Assembly (NCBI GenBank): GCA_017656345.1
Contig: JACDNZ010000010.1
Location: 19,848 to 83,847, forward strand
DNA from: Thermosipho sp. (in: thermotogales)
GTDB lineage: Bacteria > Thermotogota > Thermotogae > Thermotogales > Fervidobacteriaceae
DNA length: 64,000 bases
Reading direction: 5' to 3'
The notes beneath the pieces were generated by a model. That model made no database searches. It was given only the letters and a program-made list of their open reading frames with translations, and was not told the origin of the DNA. Positions 40,480 to 49,763 of the stretch are shown one piece after another. How positions within the stretch are numbered: position 1 is the first letter of the stretch; every line of letters starts with the position of its first letter. A program made the position numbers and the translations under genes.

Positions 40480-40728
40480 ATGAAAAAAGAAATTGCTTGT
40501 AGATACTGTGGGAAGAAGTTTTCAGTTAAAGGTATCCATAACCATGAAAAGTATTGTGAGAAAAACCCTAATACTTTAACTAAAGGTCAAGTTTTAATAT
40601 GTCCCAAGCAAAGTATTAGTTTAATTGTTTGTGGTAAATATTATCGTTTTGTTAAAAATCAAAAAATGAAAGTTCCAGAAAAAGTTGCTTATTCACTAGA
40701 GGAATTAAATATATGTGAAATTTTATAG
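40480..40728 (+). CDS. C2HC-finger small virion-region protein (paralogue 2)
   Basis: 82 residues with CRYCGKKFSVKGIHNHEKYC and a C-terminal VCGKYYRFVKNQKMKVPEKVAYSLEELNICEIL that parallels the previous protein without its long linker. Probably a tandem duplication. It starts 13 nt after its paralogue. Function unknown. Confidence 0.7.
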   Translation: MKKEIACRYCGKKFSVKGIHNHEKYCEKNPNTLTKGQVLICPKQSISLIVCGKYYRFVKNQKMKVPEKVAYSLEELNICEIL

Positions 40729-40745
40729 AAAGAGGGGTGAAATAA

Positions 40746-41498
40746 TTGGCAGTTGTAAGACCAGATTTAGTTAATTATCTAAGAAAGAGTTTAGTTTTAC
40801 AAGACCCTCAAGTAGAAACTGACCCTGCTTATGTATTTACAGATGAAGATTTAGAAGAAATAATATCTTCTAAAATTAAGGAAAGAAACCCCTCTTATAC
40901 TCTAACTACTTTACCAGAAGAGGAAGAGTTTTTAGTAATTCTTTTATCTAAGAAAGAAGTATACTGGAGATTAGCAACTTCTTCTGCCCCATTTTATCCA
41001 ATATCAGCAGAAGGTGCTAGTTTACAGAAAGATGTTAGATTCGACCATTATTTAGCTTTAATTAGGGAAATTGAAGCTGAATATGCTAGAGTATTAAGTG
41101 AAGGTAAACACATTAAAATAGATATAGGAGAAGTCCTCTTAGATAGTAGATATTTTTCTAGTCGCAACCTAAAATTTGCAGAAGTACCAAAAGTAAATCT
41201 AAAAGTCGATAATGTGTATTCTGATAAAGTTGAATTAAGTTGGGAGATAGAAAAGCTAAAAAGGAGTAGGTTTCATTCTTTTATATTATATATAGATAAT
41301 AATATAATAATAGATAAATATAAATATAATGAAGTGTCGGAAACTGCAACTAAAGTGGAACAAATTTATGATATTCATAGAGATTGTTATAGAATTGAAA
41401 ACCTACAACCTAACACCCAATATTATATAGCTTTAGAAGTCAGAGAATTGAATGGATTACGTGGATTTAGTCAAGTTAGTGTTACAACATTACCTTAG
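40746..41498 (+). CDS. Head-tail connector protein with an FN3-like domain
   Basis: 250 residues from a TTG start. Residues about 1-140 are helical (RPDLVNYLRKSL, FTDEDLEEIISSKIKERNPSY, EEEEFLVILLSKKEVYWRLATSSAPFYPI), similar to connector/adaptor proteins after the capsid. Residues about 150-250 have the strand pattern of a fibronectin type III fold (KVELSWEIEK ... YRIENLQPNTQYYIALEVRELNGLRGFSQVSV). FN3 on a neck protein would be exposed on the virion surface. Confidence 0.75.
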   Translation: MAVVRPDLVNYLRKSLVLQDPQVETDPAYVFTDEDLEEIISSKIKERNPSYTLTTLPEEEEFLVILLSKKEVYWRLATSSAPFYPISAEGASLQKDVRFDHYLALIREIEAEYARVLSEGKHIKIDIGEVLLDSRYFSSRNLKFAEVPKVNLKVDNVYSDKVELSWEIEKLKRSRFHSFILYIDNNIIIDKYKYNEVSETATKVEQIYDIHRDCYRIENLQPNTQYYIALEVRELNGLRGFSQVSVTTLP

Positions 41499-41518
41499 CA
41501 GTAAGGAAGTGATATAAA

Positions 41519-41947
41519 GTGCAACAGAATGAAATAGATAAAATATCAGAAGCTTTTAGTGACGCTTGGAAAGAATTTTTTGGGCAAGAAATGTATTATA
41601 TAAAATTTAAAGATACTAATACCCCTTCTGATACTCTTTACTATGAAAATGATGTTAAAGAATATGATAGGGTTAATAAGATAAAATTTTATGGTTCAAT
41701 AAAATTTAATCCAACTAAAAAAGAGATAGAATTAGCAGGGTTAAAAGAAGAAGTAACTGCAATAATAACTGTAGTTACTAAACAGTTAGTAGACGCTGGG
41801 ATACAAGAAGTAAGTTTTAATGACTTAATTGAAATAACAGATAGATTTGGCAATACTTCTGAATATTCAATTATAGATAAAAATTTAAAAGTTCAGTTTT
41901 CAAATAATTTTATATTTACTAAGATTGGGGTTATAAAGAATGAGTAG
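41519..41947 (+). CDS. Neck/head-completion candidate
   Basis: 142 residues, GTG start. Aromatic N-terminus (AFSDAWKEFFGQEMYYIKF) followed by a beta-rich body with conserved DRFGNTSEYSIIDK. Its position after the adaptor matches head-closure proteins of contractile phages. No motif confirms it. It overlaps the next gene by 8 nt. Confidence 0.6.
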   Translation: MQQNEIDKISEAFSDAWKEFFGQEMYYIKFKDTNTPSDTLYYENDVKEYDRVNKIKFYGSIKFNPTKKEIELAGLKEEVTAIITVVTKQLVDAGIQEVSFNDLIEITDRFGNTSEYSIIDKNLKVQFSNNFIFTKIGVIKNE

Positions 41948-42422
41948 ATTAACTGGAGATTGGAGTAAATTAAGTAGAATTTTGAATAACATTGAGAAAT
42001 TTGCTGAGAAGATAAAGATATTATTAGAAGTGGATACTGCTAAGAAAGTTGAAATACAACTAAAAGAAAATATAAAGAAGCAACTTTTAGATTTACCACC
42101 TTTAAAAGAGGAATACAAAAAGAAGAAATCCAAAAATAATTTAGATGTTAGAACTTTAATTGCTACTGGAGAATATGTAGATAGATTAAGAGTATTTGAA
42201 GTAAAGAAAACTAAAGACCAGATAATAATAGTAGTTGGTGCTAGTGATGAAGATAAACACCATTCTGGTTTAACTATTGGTGAATTAGCTAGAATTATTG
42301 AATATGGTACTCCTACACAGCCACCTAGACCACATTTTAGACTAACTTGGGAAGAAATAAAAGGTAAGATAAAGAAAGAAGTAGTAAATTTAGTTGAGAA
42401 AGAATTTAAGAAACTCCTATAG
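41940..42422 (+). CDS. HK97 gp10-like tail-completion candidate
   Basis: 160 residues. The middle segment LAGLARIIEYGTPTQPPRPHFRLTWEEI-like (read: GELARIIEYGTPTQPPRPHFRLTW) is characteristic of HK97 gp10/neck proteins (ARxxExGTxxxPPRPFL). Basic, helical N-terminus. Likely head-tail joining. Confidence 0.75.
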   Translation: MSRLTGDWSKLSRILNNIEKFAEKIKILLEVDTAKKVEIQLKENIKKQLLDLPPLKEEYKKKKSKNNLDVRTLIATGEYVDRLRVFEVKKTKDQIIIVVGASDEDKHHSGLTIGELARIIEYGTPTQPPRPHFRLTWEEIKGKIKKEVVNLVEKEFKKLL

Positions 42423-42435
42423 GTGGTGATGTAAA

Positions 42436-43008
42436 TTGCAAATACCAACTTTAGACGATTACGATTTAGCTATACAGCAAAAGTTAAAAGGTTTAATTGT
42501 AAAAAATAAAGAAGTTCCAGTTTATTATATGAATCCAGAGCATGAATTTAAAATAAAAGAAGTTCCCTGTATAGTATTTTATAGAGTTGGGCTAGTAAGA
42601 GATTTATCTAGATGGAGTAACGATAAAGTAATTTATGATGTTATAACAGATACAGATAATAATCCTATTGAAGCTAAATACAAAGCACACCCAGAGCCAT
42701 ATAATATATTTTATGTAGTTAGATATTATTATAGATACCATAGAGATGGTATTATATTATTTAATCATATTATGACAACTTTTCCAAGAGCGAGTTATTT
42801 AGATATTTTAGATATGCAGTATGATATTTATTTTGACTCATTTAGTAATCCCTCTTCTGGATACAAAGATTTTGGTATTCAAGATAAAAAGAGGGAATTT
42901 GTTGAGCAGATAACTTACAGACTAGAAGCATTACTTGACTTATCACAACAAGAAGGTCAAGTTAAATTTGTTCAAGATACACCTATTATTAATACCCAAT
43001 TAAAATAA
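42436..43008 (+). CDS. Tail terminator / sheath-terminator candidate
   Basis: 190 residues from a TTG start. Pattern PCIVFYRVGLVRDLSRWSN, YNIFYVVRYYYRYHRDGIILFNHIM resembles tail-terminator proteins preceding the sheath in contractile phages. Confirmation requires structural comparison. Confidence 0.6.
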   Translation: MQIPTLDDYDLAIQQKLKGLIVKNKEVPVYYMNPEHEFKIKEVPCIVFYRVGLVRDLSRWSNDKVIYDVITDTDNNPIEAKYKAHPEPYNIFYVVRYYYRYHRDGIILFNHIMTTFPRASYLDILDMQYDIYFDSFSNPSSGYKDFGIQDKKREFVEQITYRLEALLDLSQQEGQVKFVQDTPIINTQLK

Positions 43009-43021
43009 AGGAGGTATTTAT

Positions 43022-43204
43022 ATGATTAAAGTTATGAATAAGCTAAGACAGCCTTTAGCTATAACTCTTGATGATGGCAATAGTATAATATTTTTAGCTA
43101 GAGAGAAAAAAGACTTAACAACAGAGCAATATAATTCTACAGAAGTGCAAAAGCACATTAATTTAGGTAATTTAATTGTTTTAGAAATAGTAGATAGTCA
43201 ATAA
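43022..43204 (+). CDS. Small protein preceding the sheath
   Basis: 60 residues, SD AAAGGAGG. MIKVMNKLRQPLAITLDDGNSIIFLAREKKDLTTEQYNSTEVQKHI follows the pattern of small proteins commonly found directly upstream of sheath genes. Beta-rich; function unknown. Confidence 0.65.
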   Translation: MIKVMNKLRQPLAITLDDGNSIIFLAREKKDLTTEQYNSTEVQKHINLGNLIVLEIVDSQ

Positions 43205-43222
43205 TAAAGGAGGTATGTTTCT

Positions 43223-44647
43223 ATGCAAACTTTACACCCAGGATTATATTTCCAAGAAGTTAAAGGTACAGCACCAGTTGAGGGTACTTCGACTTCTATT
43301 GGTGCATTTGTAGGAACAGCAATAAAAGGTCCAATTAGAGAAGCTATATTAGTTACTAATTGGACACAATTTGTTGAAACTTTTGGAAGCTTTGATACAA
43401 ACTCTTATTTAGCTTATGCAGTAAGACAATTCTTTGAAAATGGTGGAACACAAGCATATATTGTTAGAACAGTTCATTATGTATCTGGAGTAAAGCAATC
43501 TGATAATGCTAAAGCTGATATACTAGATACTTTATCAAATCCACTTATAAAAGTTGAAGCAAAATATGATGGTACTTGGGGAGATAACTTATCAGTAGAG
43601 GTTGTAAGCTTTGATTCTCCTAATATTACTCTTTACGTTAAAGAGAATGGAGAAATAGTAGAAAAATATGAGTCAATAGATATAAGCACTATAGAAGATG
43701 AAATAAATAATAGTTCAAAGTATATTACAGTAACTTATTTAGATACTGGTAATGACCCTCAAGTAGGTAGTGTAAGTTTAACAGGTGGTGTTGACGGATT
43801 AATTGATATAACAGATACAGATTATACTGACGCTCTACAAGCACTAGATAACAAACAAATAAATATGGTTGCTATCCCCGGAATGACTACTAATGCTATT
43901 CATACAGGATTAATCTCTTATGTAGAGAGTAGAAAAGACTGTATAGCTATTTTAGATAGCCCATTAGGAAATACTCCTTCTGATATTTTAAGTTATGTAA
44001 ATACTAATAATCTATCAAGTTCATATGCTACTCTTTATTATCCTTGGTTAAAAGCTAGTGACCCAATAGGAATAGGTAAGAACCCTACTAAACTACTCCC
44101 ACCTTCTGGTGCAATTATGGGTATCTATGCAAGAATAGATAGTAGTAGAGGTATTCATAAAGCCCCAGCAGGGATAGAAGCGACTGTTTTAGGTGCTATA
44201 GATTTAGAATACCATGTAACAGATTCAGAGCAAGATACTCTAAATCCAGTAGGTGTAAACTGCATTAGAGTATTTGAAGGTAGAGGAATAGTAGTTTGGG
44301 GTGCCAGAACTCTATCAAGTGATTCAGAATATAAATATATAAATATTAGACGTCACGTTATGTATGTAAAAGCTAGTCTATTAAAGAATTTAGATTGGGT
44401 TGTATTTGAACCTAATGATGAAACTCTTTGGGGTAAAATTGAAGTTGCTGTTTCTGATTTCCTAAGAAATGAATGGAGAAATGGTGCATTGAAAGGTTCT
44501 GATGAACAATCAGCTTTCTATGTGAAGTGTGATAGCGAAATAAATACTCCAGAAACAGTAGATTTAGGAAATGTTTATATAGATATAGGTTTAGCTGAAC
44601 AAAAACCAAGTGAGTTCGTAGTATTTAGAATAAGCCTAAAAAGATAA
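43223..44647 (+). CDS. Tail sheath protein
   Basis: 474 residues. The N-terminus HPGLYFQEVKGTAPVEGTSTSIGAFVGTAIKGP is the conserved sheath start, with WTQFVETFGSFDTNSYLAYAVRQFFENGG following. The C-terminal domain (RGIVVWGARTLSSDSEYKYINIRRHVMYVKASL ... EFVVFRISLKR) is the highly conserved polymerising part. It proves a contractile tail. Length is typical. Confidence 0.95.
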   Translation: MQTLHPGLYFQEVKGTAPVEGTSTSIGAFVGTAIKGPIREAILVTNWTQFVETFGSFDTNSYLAYAVRQFFENGGTQAYIVRTVHYVSGVKQSDNAKADILDTLSNPLIKVEAKYDGTWGDNLSVEVVSFDSPNITLYVKENGEIVEKYESIDISTIEDEINNSSKYITVTYLDTGNDPQVGSVSLTGGVDGLIDITDTDYTDALQALDNKQINMVAIPGMTTNAIHTGLISYVESRKDCIAILDSPLGNTPSDILSYVNTNNLSSSYATLYYPWLKASDPIGIGKNPTKLLPPSGAIMGIYARIDSSRGIHKAPAGIEATVLGAIDLEYHVTDSEQDTLNPVGVNCIRVFEGRGIVVWGARTLSSDSEYKYINIRRHVMYVKASLLKNLDWVVFEPNDETLWGKIEVAVSDFLRNEWRNGALKGSDEQSAFYVKCDSEINTPETVDLGNVYIDIGLAEQKPSEFVVFRISLKR

Positions 44648-44665
44648 TTTAGGAGGTGTCCTTAG

Positions 44666-45187
44666 ATGATAGATAAGTTATTAATGAATGTTTATGCAGA
44701 AAGTGGTCAAACTTATGCTAATTCCCAAAGACATGACCCCTTAAAGAATTATAAGTTTTTAGTTGAAATTACAGGTAATATGGTATTTGCTAAAGCAGGT
44801 TTCCAAAAAGTAACTGGCTTAAAAATGTCAGTAAATGTTATAGAGTATAGAGAAGGTGGAGATAACGACTCTAAGAGAAAAATGCCTGGATTAGCAAATT
44901 ATGAACCTATAACTCTTGAAAGAGGTATGTCAGAAGATAAAGATATGTGGGAATTTGCTATGAAAACTTTTGATATAAATAAGAAAGGTCAACTTCTTGA
45001 CCCAGATTTTAGAGCAGTAATGATAATAAAACTTTTAGATAGGTCAGGAAATGTAGCTAAAGCTTGGAGAGTAGACAGAGTTTGGGTAAGTGAATACGAA
45101 ACTGGAGATTTTGACGCAGAAAGTGATGGAGTAATGATAGAAAGAATAGTTTTACAACATGAAGGTTTTACTAAAATTGTAGGTTAA
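44666..45187 (+). CDS. Tail tube protein (gp19-like)
   Basis: 173 residues. The body RHDPLKNYKFLVEITGNMVFAKAGFQKVTGLKMSVNVIEYREGGDND and WRVDRVWVSEYETGDFDAESDGVMIERIVLQHEGF is typical T4 gp19/phage tail tube. It carries an additional leader MIDKLLMNVYAESGQ ending in the same VYAE as the capsid. A leader on a tail tube is unusual. Confidence 0.92.
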   Translation: MIDKLLMNVYAESGQTYANSQRHDPLKNYKFLVEITGNMVFAKAGFQKVTGLKMSVNVIEYREGGDNDSKRKMPGLANYEPITLERGMSEDKDMWEFAMKTFDINKKGQLLDPDFRAVMIIKLLDRSGNVAKAWRVDRVWVSEYETGDFDAESDGVMIERIVLQHEGFTKIVG

Positions 45188-45222
45188 TAATAAAGAATTC
45201 GTATTAACGTATGATATGTAAG

Positions 45223-45259
45223 GACAGAGGTTGTTTTTACCTCTGTCTTTTTATATAAT
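45223..45259 (+). terminator. Terminator with an embedded promoter after the tube gene
   Basis: GACAGAGG/CCTCTGTC stem (45223-45230/45240-45247) and TTTTT. TTGTTT (45231-45236) occupies the loop and TATAAT (45254-45259) follows a 17-nt spacer, a promoter candidate for the chaperone and tape-measure genes. Confidence 0.8.
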
Positions 45260-45297
45260 AAAGATGAAAATAATATAATAAATAAGGAGGAATTAAT

Positions 45298-46065
45298 ATG
45301 TCAAGAGTTAGAGATTTTATGCTAGAAGAAAACAGATTTAAACTACCTGTAGGTTATTTAGATAGTGAGGGAGTTGTTCACAATATAGTGACCTTAACTC
45401 CAATTACAGGTGAAGTTGAAGAGAAAATGCAACAACCTAAAATAAGAGAAAATTCTGGTAAAGTTATAACTGAATTATTATTTGGCATAGTTGAGTCTTT
45501 AGGTTCAATAAAGAAAGTGAATAAAGAAATATTAAGAGATTTAACAACTATTGATAGGGATTTCTTAATTTTAGCTAATGCTATAGTATCTTTTGGTAAA
45601 GATGTAGAGCCTTTAAAATTTGTTCACAAATGCCCATATTGTAAAGCTAAAAATGAAATAGAAGTAAATCTTTTAGATTTAGAAGTAAATGGATTAGAAG
45701 ATTATCAAAGAGAATGGACATTTGAGTTAAAGAACGGAATAAAAGATAGCGAAGGTAAAATTCATAAGCAAATAACAGTACAATTACCGACTGGTAGAGT
45801 GCAAGAAAGAATAGCCCCTATAATGACAACAAATACTGCTAGTGCTATTACTATGATGTTACAGCTTATAACTAAAAAACTTGGTGAGTTACCTTATTTA
45901 ACTCCAGATACTTTTAAGAAAATGACAAAACGTGATAGAGATTATATTAGCAAATTTTTAGCTGATTTGAATTTAGGCGTTAATTTTGAAGTAACTACTA
46001 CTTGTTATGATTGTGGTGAAACTTTAGAAACTGTAATTCCTATTTCTGCATTATTGGGGGAGTAG
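45298..46065 (+). CDS. Tail assembly chaperone / T4-type baseplate hub assembly protein (zero-frame product)
   Basis: 255 residues between tube and tape measure. Pattern GYLDSEGVVHNIVTLTPITGEVEEKM, LRDLTTIDRDFLILANAIVSFG, a CPYCKA ... CYDCGET zinc pair, and MTKRDRDYISKFLADLNLG fits the T4-baseplate-like assembly proteins found before tape measures in contractile phages and injection systems. The stop is in a G5-run context, allowing a -1 frameshift into the next reading frame (see next entry). Confidence 0.85.
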   Translation: MSRVRDFMLEENRFKLPVGYLDSEGVVHNIVTLTPITGEVEEKMQQPKIRENSGKVITELLFGIVESLGSIKKVNKEILRDLTTIDRDFLILANAIVSFGKDVEPLKFVHKCPYCKAKNEIEVNLLDLEVNGLEDYQREWTFELKNGIKDSEGKIHKQITVQLPTGRVQERIAPIMTTNTASAITMMLQLITKKLGELPYLTPDTFKKMTKRDRDYISKFLADLNLGVNFEVTTTCYDCGETLETVIPISALLGE

Positions 46066-46235
46066 AGAACAACCTTAATCAACTTTATAGTGAAGTACAC
46101 CTTATAGCATATTATTATAAATGGTCGGAGAAAGAGATTCTTTCTCTTTCTCCTAAAAAACGTAGAATGTATGTTGAATTAATAATAGAGCAATTAAAAG
46201 CTGAAAGAGGTGATAAAGATGACCCAGAAAGTTAA
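46053..46235 (+). CDS. Frameshift extension of the tail chaperone (DUF6760-like)
   Basis: Not in the track. At TTGGGGGAG (46054-46062), just before the zero-frame stop, the -1 frame opens and encodes VENNLNQLYSEVHLIAYYYKWSEKEILSLSPKKRR... to a TAA at 46233-46235 (about 57 residues). It lacks a start codon in its early part. The pattern LYxEVxxIAYYYxWxxxEILxLxxxxRR is like the small DUF6760-type protein that follows this gene in other contractile systems (from memory). The combined product would span 45298-46235, analogous to the G/GT frameshift of other phages. Confidence 0.7.
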   Translation: MGGVENNLNQLYSEVHLIAYYYKWSEKEILSLSPKKRRMYVELIIEQLKAERGDKDDPES

Positions 46236-46258
46236 AAGAAAGTAGGTGAGATAATAGT

Positions 46259-49200
46259 ATGTTAGATAGATTAGGTTTAGGTATACAGTTAAATATGCAA
46301 GAAACTATTACTTCTAAATCTAAAAGTATTGTAAGTGCTTTTGACGATATTCAAAATAGTGCTGAAAGAATGGTTAATAATGTAGATAAAAGTATGCAAA
46401 GATTTCAGAATTTAGTTATAGGTGGATTAGGATTAAATAAAGTAGGTAATGAATTAAAAAGCTTTGGTAATTCAATAATAAATACTTTTATCAATGCTGG
46501 TAAGCAAATAATGAATATAGGTTCGATATATGAAGATTTTAGACGAACTCTAAAAGCACTTTATAAAGATGGTGAAAAAGCTAATGAAGTATTAGAGTGG
46601 GCTATTAAATTAGGTAAGACTACTCCTTTTGAAACAATAGACGTTATACAAAGTGTTATTGGTTTAAAAGGAATAGGTGCTGATGCCCAAAAGAGATATA
46701 AAAGTATAAACGGTGAAATGAAACAATTAATTGAATATGTAGGTGATTTAGCAGGTCTTAGACCAGATAGAGGTATAGATAGTGCTAGATTAGCAGTAAT
46801 GAACGCTATCATGGGTAGAACAAGAATGTTAAGACTTACTTATGGTCTTGACCCAGAGCAAATTTTAGGTAGAGAGATAGATAGAAGTAGTATAGATAAA
46901 ACTGTTCAAGATATAGTTACAATAATAAGTTCAAGAGCAGACGGATTAATGAAGTCTTTAGAAGGTACTTGGCGACAAATACTTTCTAACTTAGAAGATT
47001 ATAAAGCTGACTTTTTAAGAGGAATTGCCGAAGGTGGATTCTTTGAAAAAGTAAAAAGTACTTTAGTATACTTACAAGATACTTTAAATAATATAAATTT
47101 TAAAGAAGTAGGTAAGACCTTATCAGATATATTTTCAATGTTATACAAACCTTTAGATTTATTTGCTAGAACTTTAATAAATATAAATAAAGGTTTATTA
47201 GATTTTACTAAGAAATACCCTACACTATCTAAAATATTTGGTTTATTTGTCGGTGGTATAGGTATAGTTTCTGTTTTAGCTGGAACATTTTTAAAACTTG
47301 CTGGTAATACAATAATAGTAGTCGCAAATATAGGTATGTTAATTGCACAAATGCAACTATTAAAAGTTGCAGGAGTTGGTGTAAATAATACTTTATTTAA
47401 AACTATAGGATTATTAAAATCATTTACTAAATTCTCTTTAATTGCAGTATCAAGTGCTGGGTTATTATTTTATGCTTATGAGAGAAATTTATTTAATCTA
47501 CAGCAAAGATTTAATGACTTTATGGATAGTATAGAAAATAATCCTACATTAAATAGATTAAAATTAATAGGTAGAGTATTATATAATCTATTTGCAGAAG
47601 ATACAGGAACTAAAGTATTCTTTAGTGAAGAATTAGTAAATAGTTTAAAGAAAGCAGGTTTATGGGATTTAACAATACAGCTAGTTGTATTAAAAGGTAG
47701 AATAGAAAGTTTATTAACTGGAATAGTAACAGGAATAAAAGAAGTAATAAAATCTGGTGTTGAAATAATAAATGCTTTTATTAGCCCATTAAGAAAATCT
47801 CTAGACCCAATCCTACCTTCATTTAGTAAATTTACCGACCTACTAAAAAGTATAAATAAAAATGATTTAAACTCTTTTAAAAATTTAGGAAAAGTAATAG
47901 GTAAGATAGCAGGGATATTACTATCAACTAAGTTAATAAAATATACTTTATTATTTAGTAAGGGAGTAACTTCATTTACTTTAGGTTTAATAAAAGTTAA
48001 TAAATTAAAACTTTTAGGTTTAAGTACTATATTACTTCTATTTAAAAAATATATTGATAGTGGTGGAAGTATAGAAGATATAACTAATAAAATAAATTAC
48101 TCAATGTATAGATTAAAAGAAATATTCTCACCTTTAGCCGATATTACACAAAATTTCTTTGATAATATATCTAAGTATGGTTTACTTGGTGCATTTAGTA
48201 GAGCCTTAGATGATTTAGCAAATTGGTACAACAATGGTGGAAGAGAAAAATTAGCAAAATTAATGCAAGATATAATAAACTTTATTACTCAAAAAATTTC
48301 TGATTTTAATAAAGCAGTAGATGTTTGGTGGAATAATGGAGGTAAAGAGAAGTTTACTGAAATATCTAATAAGATTGGTGTATTGTTTGGAAAAACTTTA
48401 ATGTCTTTAACTGTAAAAATGCCAGATATAGAAACAGGTGAGATAACTAATAGAAGTATTTGGTTTAAAATAGGTTATGATATGGCTAAAGCTTTTGTAG
48501 AAGGTTTTAAAGAAGCTTTTAATTCTTCTGAATTTGGTAAGAATATGGCAAGTAGTGTAAAAAATATTGCGTCAAATAAAGGTATTTTTGGTAAAGCATT
48601 TGAATTTATCTCTAGTTTCTCTATAGGAAAGCTCTTTGGATTTAAAAAAGGTGCAATATCTTATGGAGTGCAACAGAATAAATACTTAACTGATGATGAA
48701 ATTAACTGGAGAGATTATTCTGCTGTAGCTACCGATGTTTATTTAGCAGTAAAATTATCTAAATGGTTCTCTAAATTAAAAGAGGGTAAAATAAACACTC
48801 CTATTGATTTTATGAAAAAATCAATGGATTTCTTTAAGAATTCTAATGTGTGGGCTTCTATAAGAAATTGGTTTACTAGAGGTAGAACAGTAGTAGATGA
48901 AATGCAAAGTACATTTAATAGTCAAAATATGACTAATATTTGGGTTTCTATAAGAGATTTCTTTAGTAATTTTGGTGATAAGATAGGGTTAGCAGTAACA
49001 GGAATGTTTCAAACAATAAAAGGATTTATACCTAGTATTCCTCTAGTTGGTGCTACTCTAGCAAGTCTTTTAGGTATAACTGCTGTTAAAGGTTATAGAG
49101 ATTATAAGTTTATTTCTGAAAATAAGAAAACTTTTGAAGAAGCTATAAATAAAAACCATGAAGCTATATTCGTTCAAGAAGAAACTCCAATTATAGATAG

Positions 49201-49663
49201 AATACTAGGTTTAGGTACAGCAGATAAAACTAGGTCTAAAGTAATAGATTTAGACGAATATAAAAAATCAGTAGAAGGATTAAATTTAGAAATAAAACCT
49301 ATGGAAGAAGTAAAACCTAAAAAGAAATGGTATAATCCTTTTACTTGGTTTTCTCATAAGACAGGTCTTGATGAAGTACCTTATGATGGTTATAGAGCAG
49401 AGTTACACAAGGGCGAAGCAGTTTTAAATAGAGAAGAAGCTAGAGTATGGCGTGAGCAGAAGAAAGTAATAAATTTAGACAGTAAAAGACCTGTAAACAA
49501 CAATATAGATAATAGCATAAGAATAGATAAGATTGAAATTATTGTTCAAGCTAATAATCTAAGTAGAGATGACGCAAGACAACAGGCATTAATGATTTTA
49601 GAAGAATTAGAAAAGTTAAGGGAAGAAAATAATATTAGACGTTACAAAGATAATATAATGTAG
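46259..49663 (+). CDS. Tail tape measure protein
   Basis: 1134 residues, the longest tail-assembly gene. N-terminal helical region; GFLKLAGNTIIVVANIGMLIAQM-type hydrophobic segments around residues 335-380; and a C-terminal VPYDGYRAELHKGEAVLNREEARVWRE motif, a frequent signature at the end of tape measure proteins, followed by a coiled coil. It sets tail length; by the ~1.5 angstrom per residue rule the tail would be about 170 nm (inference). Likely contributes to membrane penetration. Confidence 0.9.
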   Translation: MLDRLGLGIQLNMQETITSKSKSIVSAFDDIQNSAERMVNNVDKSMQRFQNLVIGGLGLNKVGNELKSFGNSIINTFINAGKQIMNIGSIYEDFRRTLKALYKDGEKANEVLEWAIKLGKTTPFETIDVIQSVIGLKGIGADAQKRYKSINGEMKQLIEYVGDLAGLRPDRGIDSARLAVMNAIMGRTRMLRLTYGLDPEQILGREIDRSSIDKTVQDIVTIISSRADGLMKSLEGTWRQILSNLEDYKADFLRGIAEGGFFEKVKSTLVYLQDTLNNINFKEVGKTLSDIFSMLYKPLDLFARTLININKGLLDFTKKYPTLSKIFGLFVGGIGIVSVLAGTFLKLAGNTIIVVANIGMLIAQMQLLKVAGVGVNNTLFKTIGLLKSFTKFSLIAVSSAGLLFYAYERNLFNLQQRFNDFMDSIENNPTLNRLKLIGRVLYNLFAEDTGTKVFFSEELVNSLKKAGLWDLTIQLVVLKGRIESLLTGIVTGIKEVIKSGVEIINAFISPLRKSLDPILPSFSKFTDLLKSINKNDLNSFKNLGKVIGKIAGILLSTKLIKYTLLFSKGVTSFTLGLIKVNKLKLLGLSTILLLFKKYIDSGGSIEDITNKINYSMYRLKEIFSPLADITQNFFDNISKYGLLGAFSRALDDLANWYNNGGREKLAKLMQDIINFITQKISDFNKAVDVWWNNGGKEKFTEISNKIGVLFGKTLMSLTVKMPDIETGEITNRSIWFKIGYDMAKAFVEGFKEAFNSSEFGKNMASSVKNIASNKGIFGKAFEFISSFSIGKLFGFKKGAISYGVQQNKYLTDDEINWRDYSAVATDVYLAVKLSKWFSKLKEGKINTPIDFMKKSMDFFKNSNVWASIRNWFTRGRTVVDEMQSTFNSQNMTNIWVSIRDFFSNFGDKIGLAVTGMFQTIKGFIPSIPLVGATLASLLGITAVKGYRDYKFISENKKTFEEAINKNHEAIFVQEETPIIDRILGLGTADKTRSKVIDLDEYKKSVEGLNLEIKPMEEVKPKKKWYNPFTWFSHKTGLDEVPYDGYRAELHKGEAVLNREEARVWREQKKVINLDSKRPVNNNIDNSIRIDKIEIIVQANNLSRDDARQQALMILEELEKLREENNIRRYKDNIM

Positions 49664-49673
49664 AATATTAATT

Positions 49674-49746
49674 AATAAGGTACTCTAATATACTAATTAA
49701 AGTAATTGCTATATAATATTAGTATAGAGGAGTACCTTATTTTCTT
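49674..49746 (+). terminator. Long-stem terminator after the tape measure gene
   Basis: AATAAGGTACTC/GAGTACCTTATT 12-bp stem (49674-49685/49730-49741) with an inner ATACTAAT/ATTAGTAT stem, then TTTCTTT. Confidence 0.75.
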
Positions 49747-49763
49747 TATAAGGAGGTTGTAAT

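Noticed and set aside
45195-45210. Recurring intergenic TAACGT (about 5345, 34262, 37932, 40008, 45203)
   Set aside because: Several copies use the stop codon itself and there is no shared partner element or spacing; likely chance, although a late-promoter element cannot be excluded.
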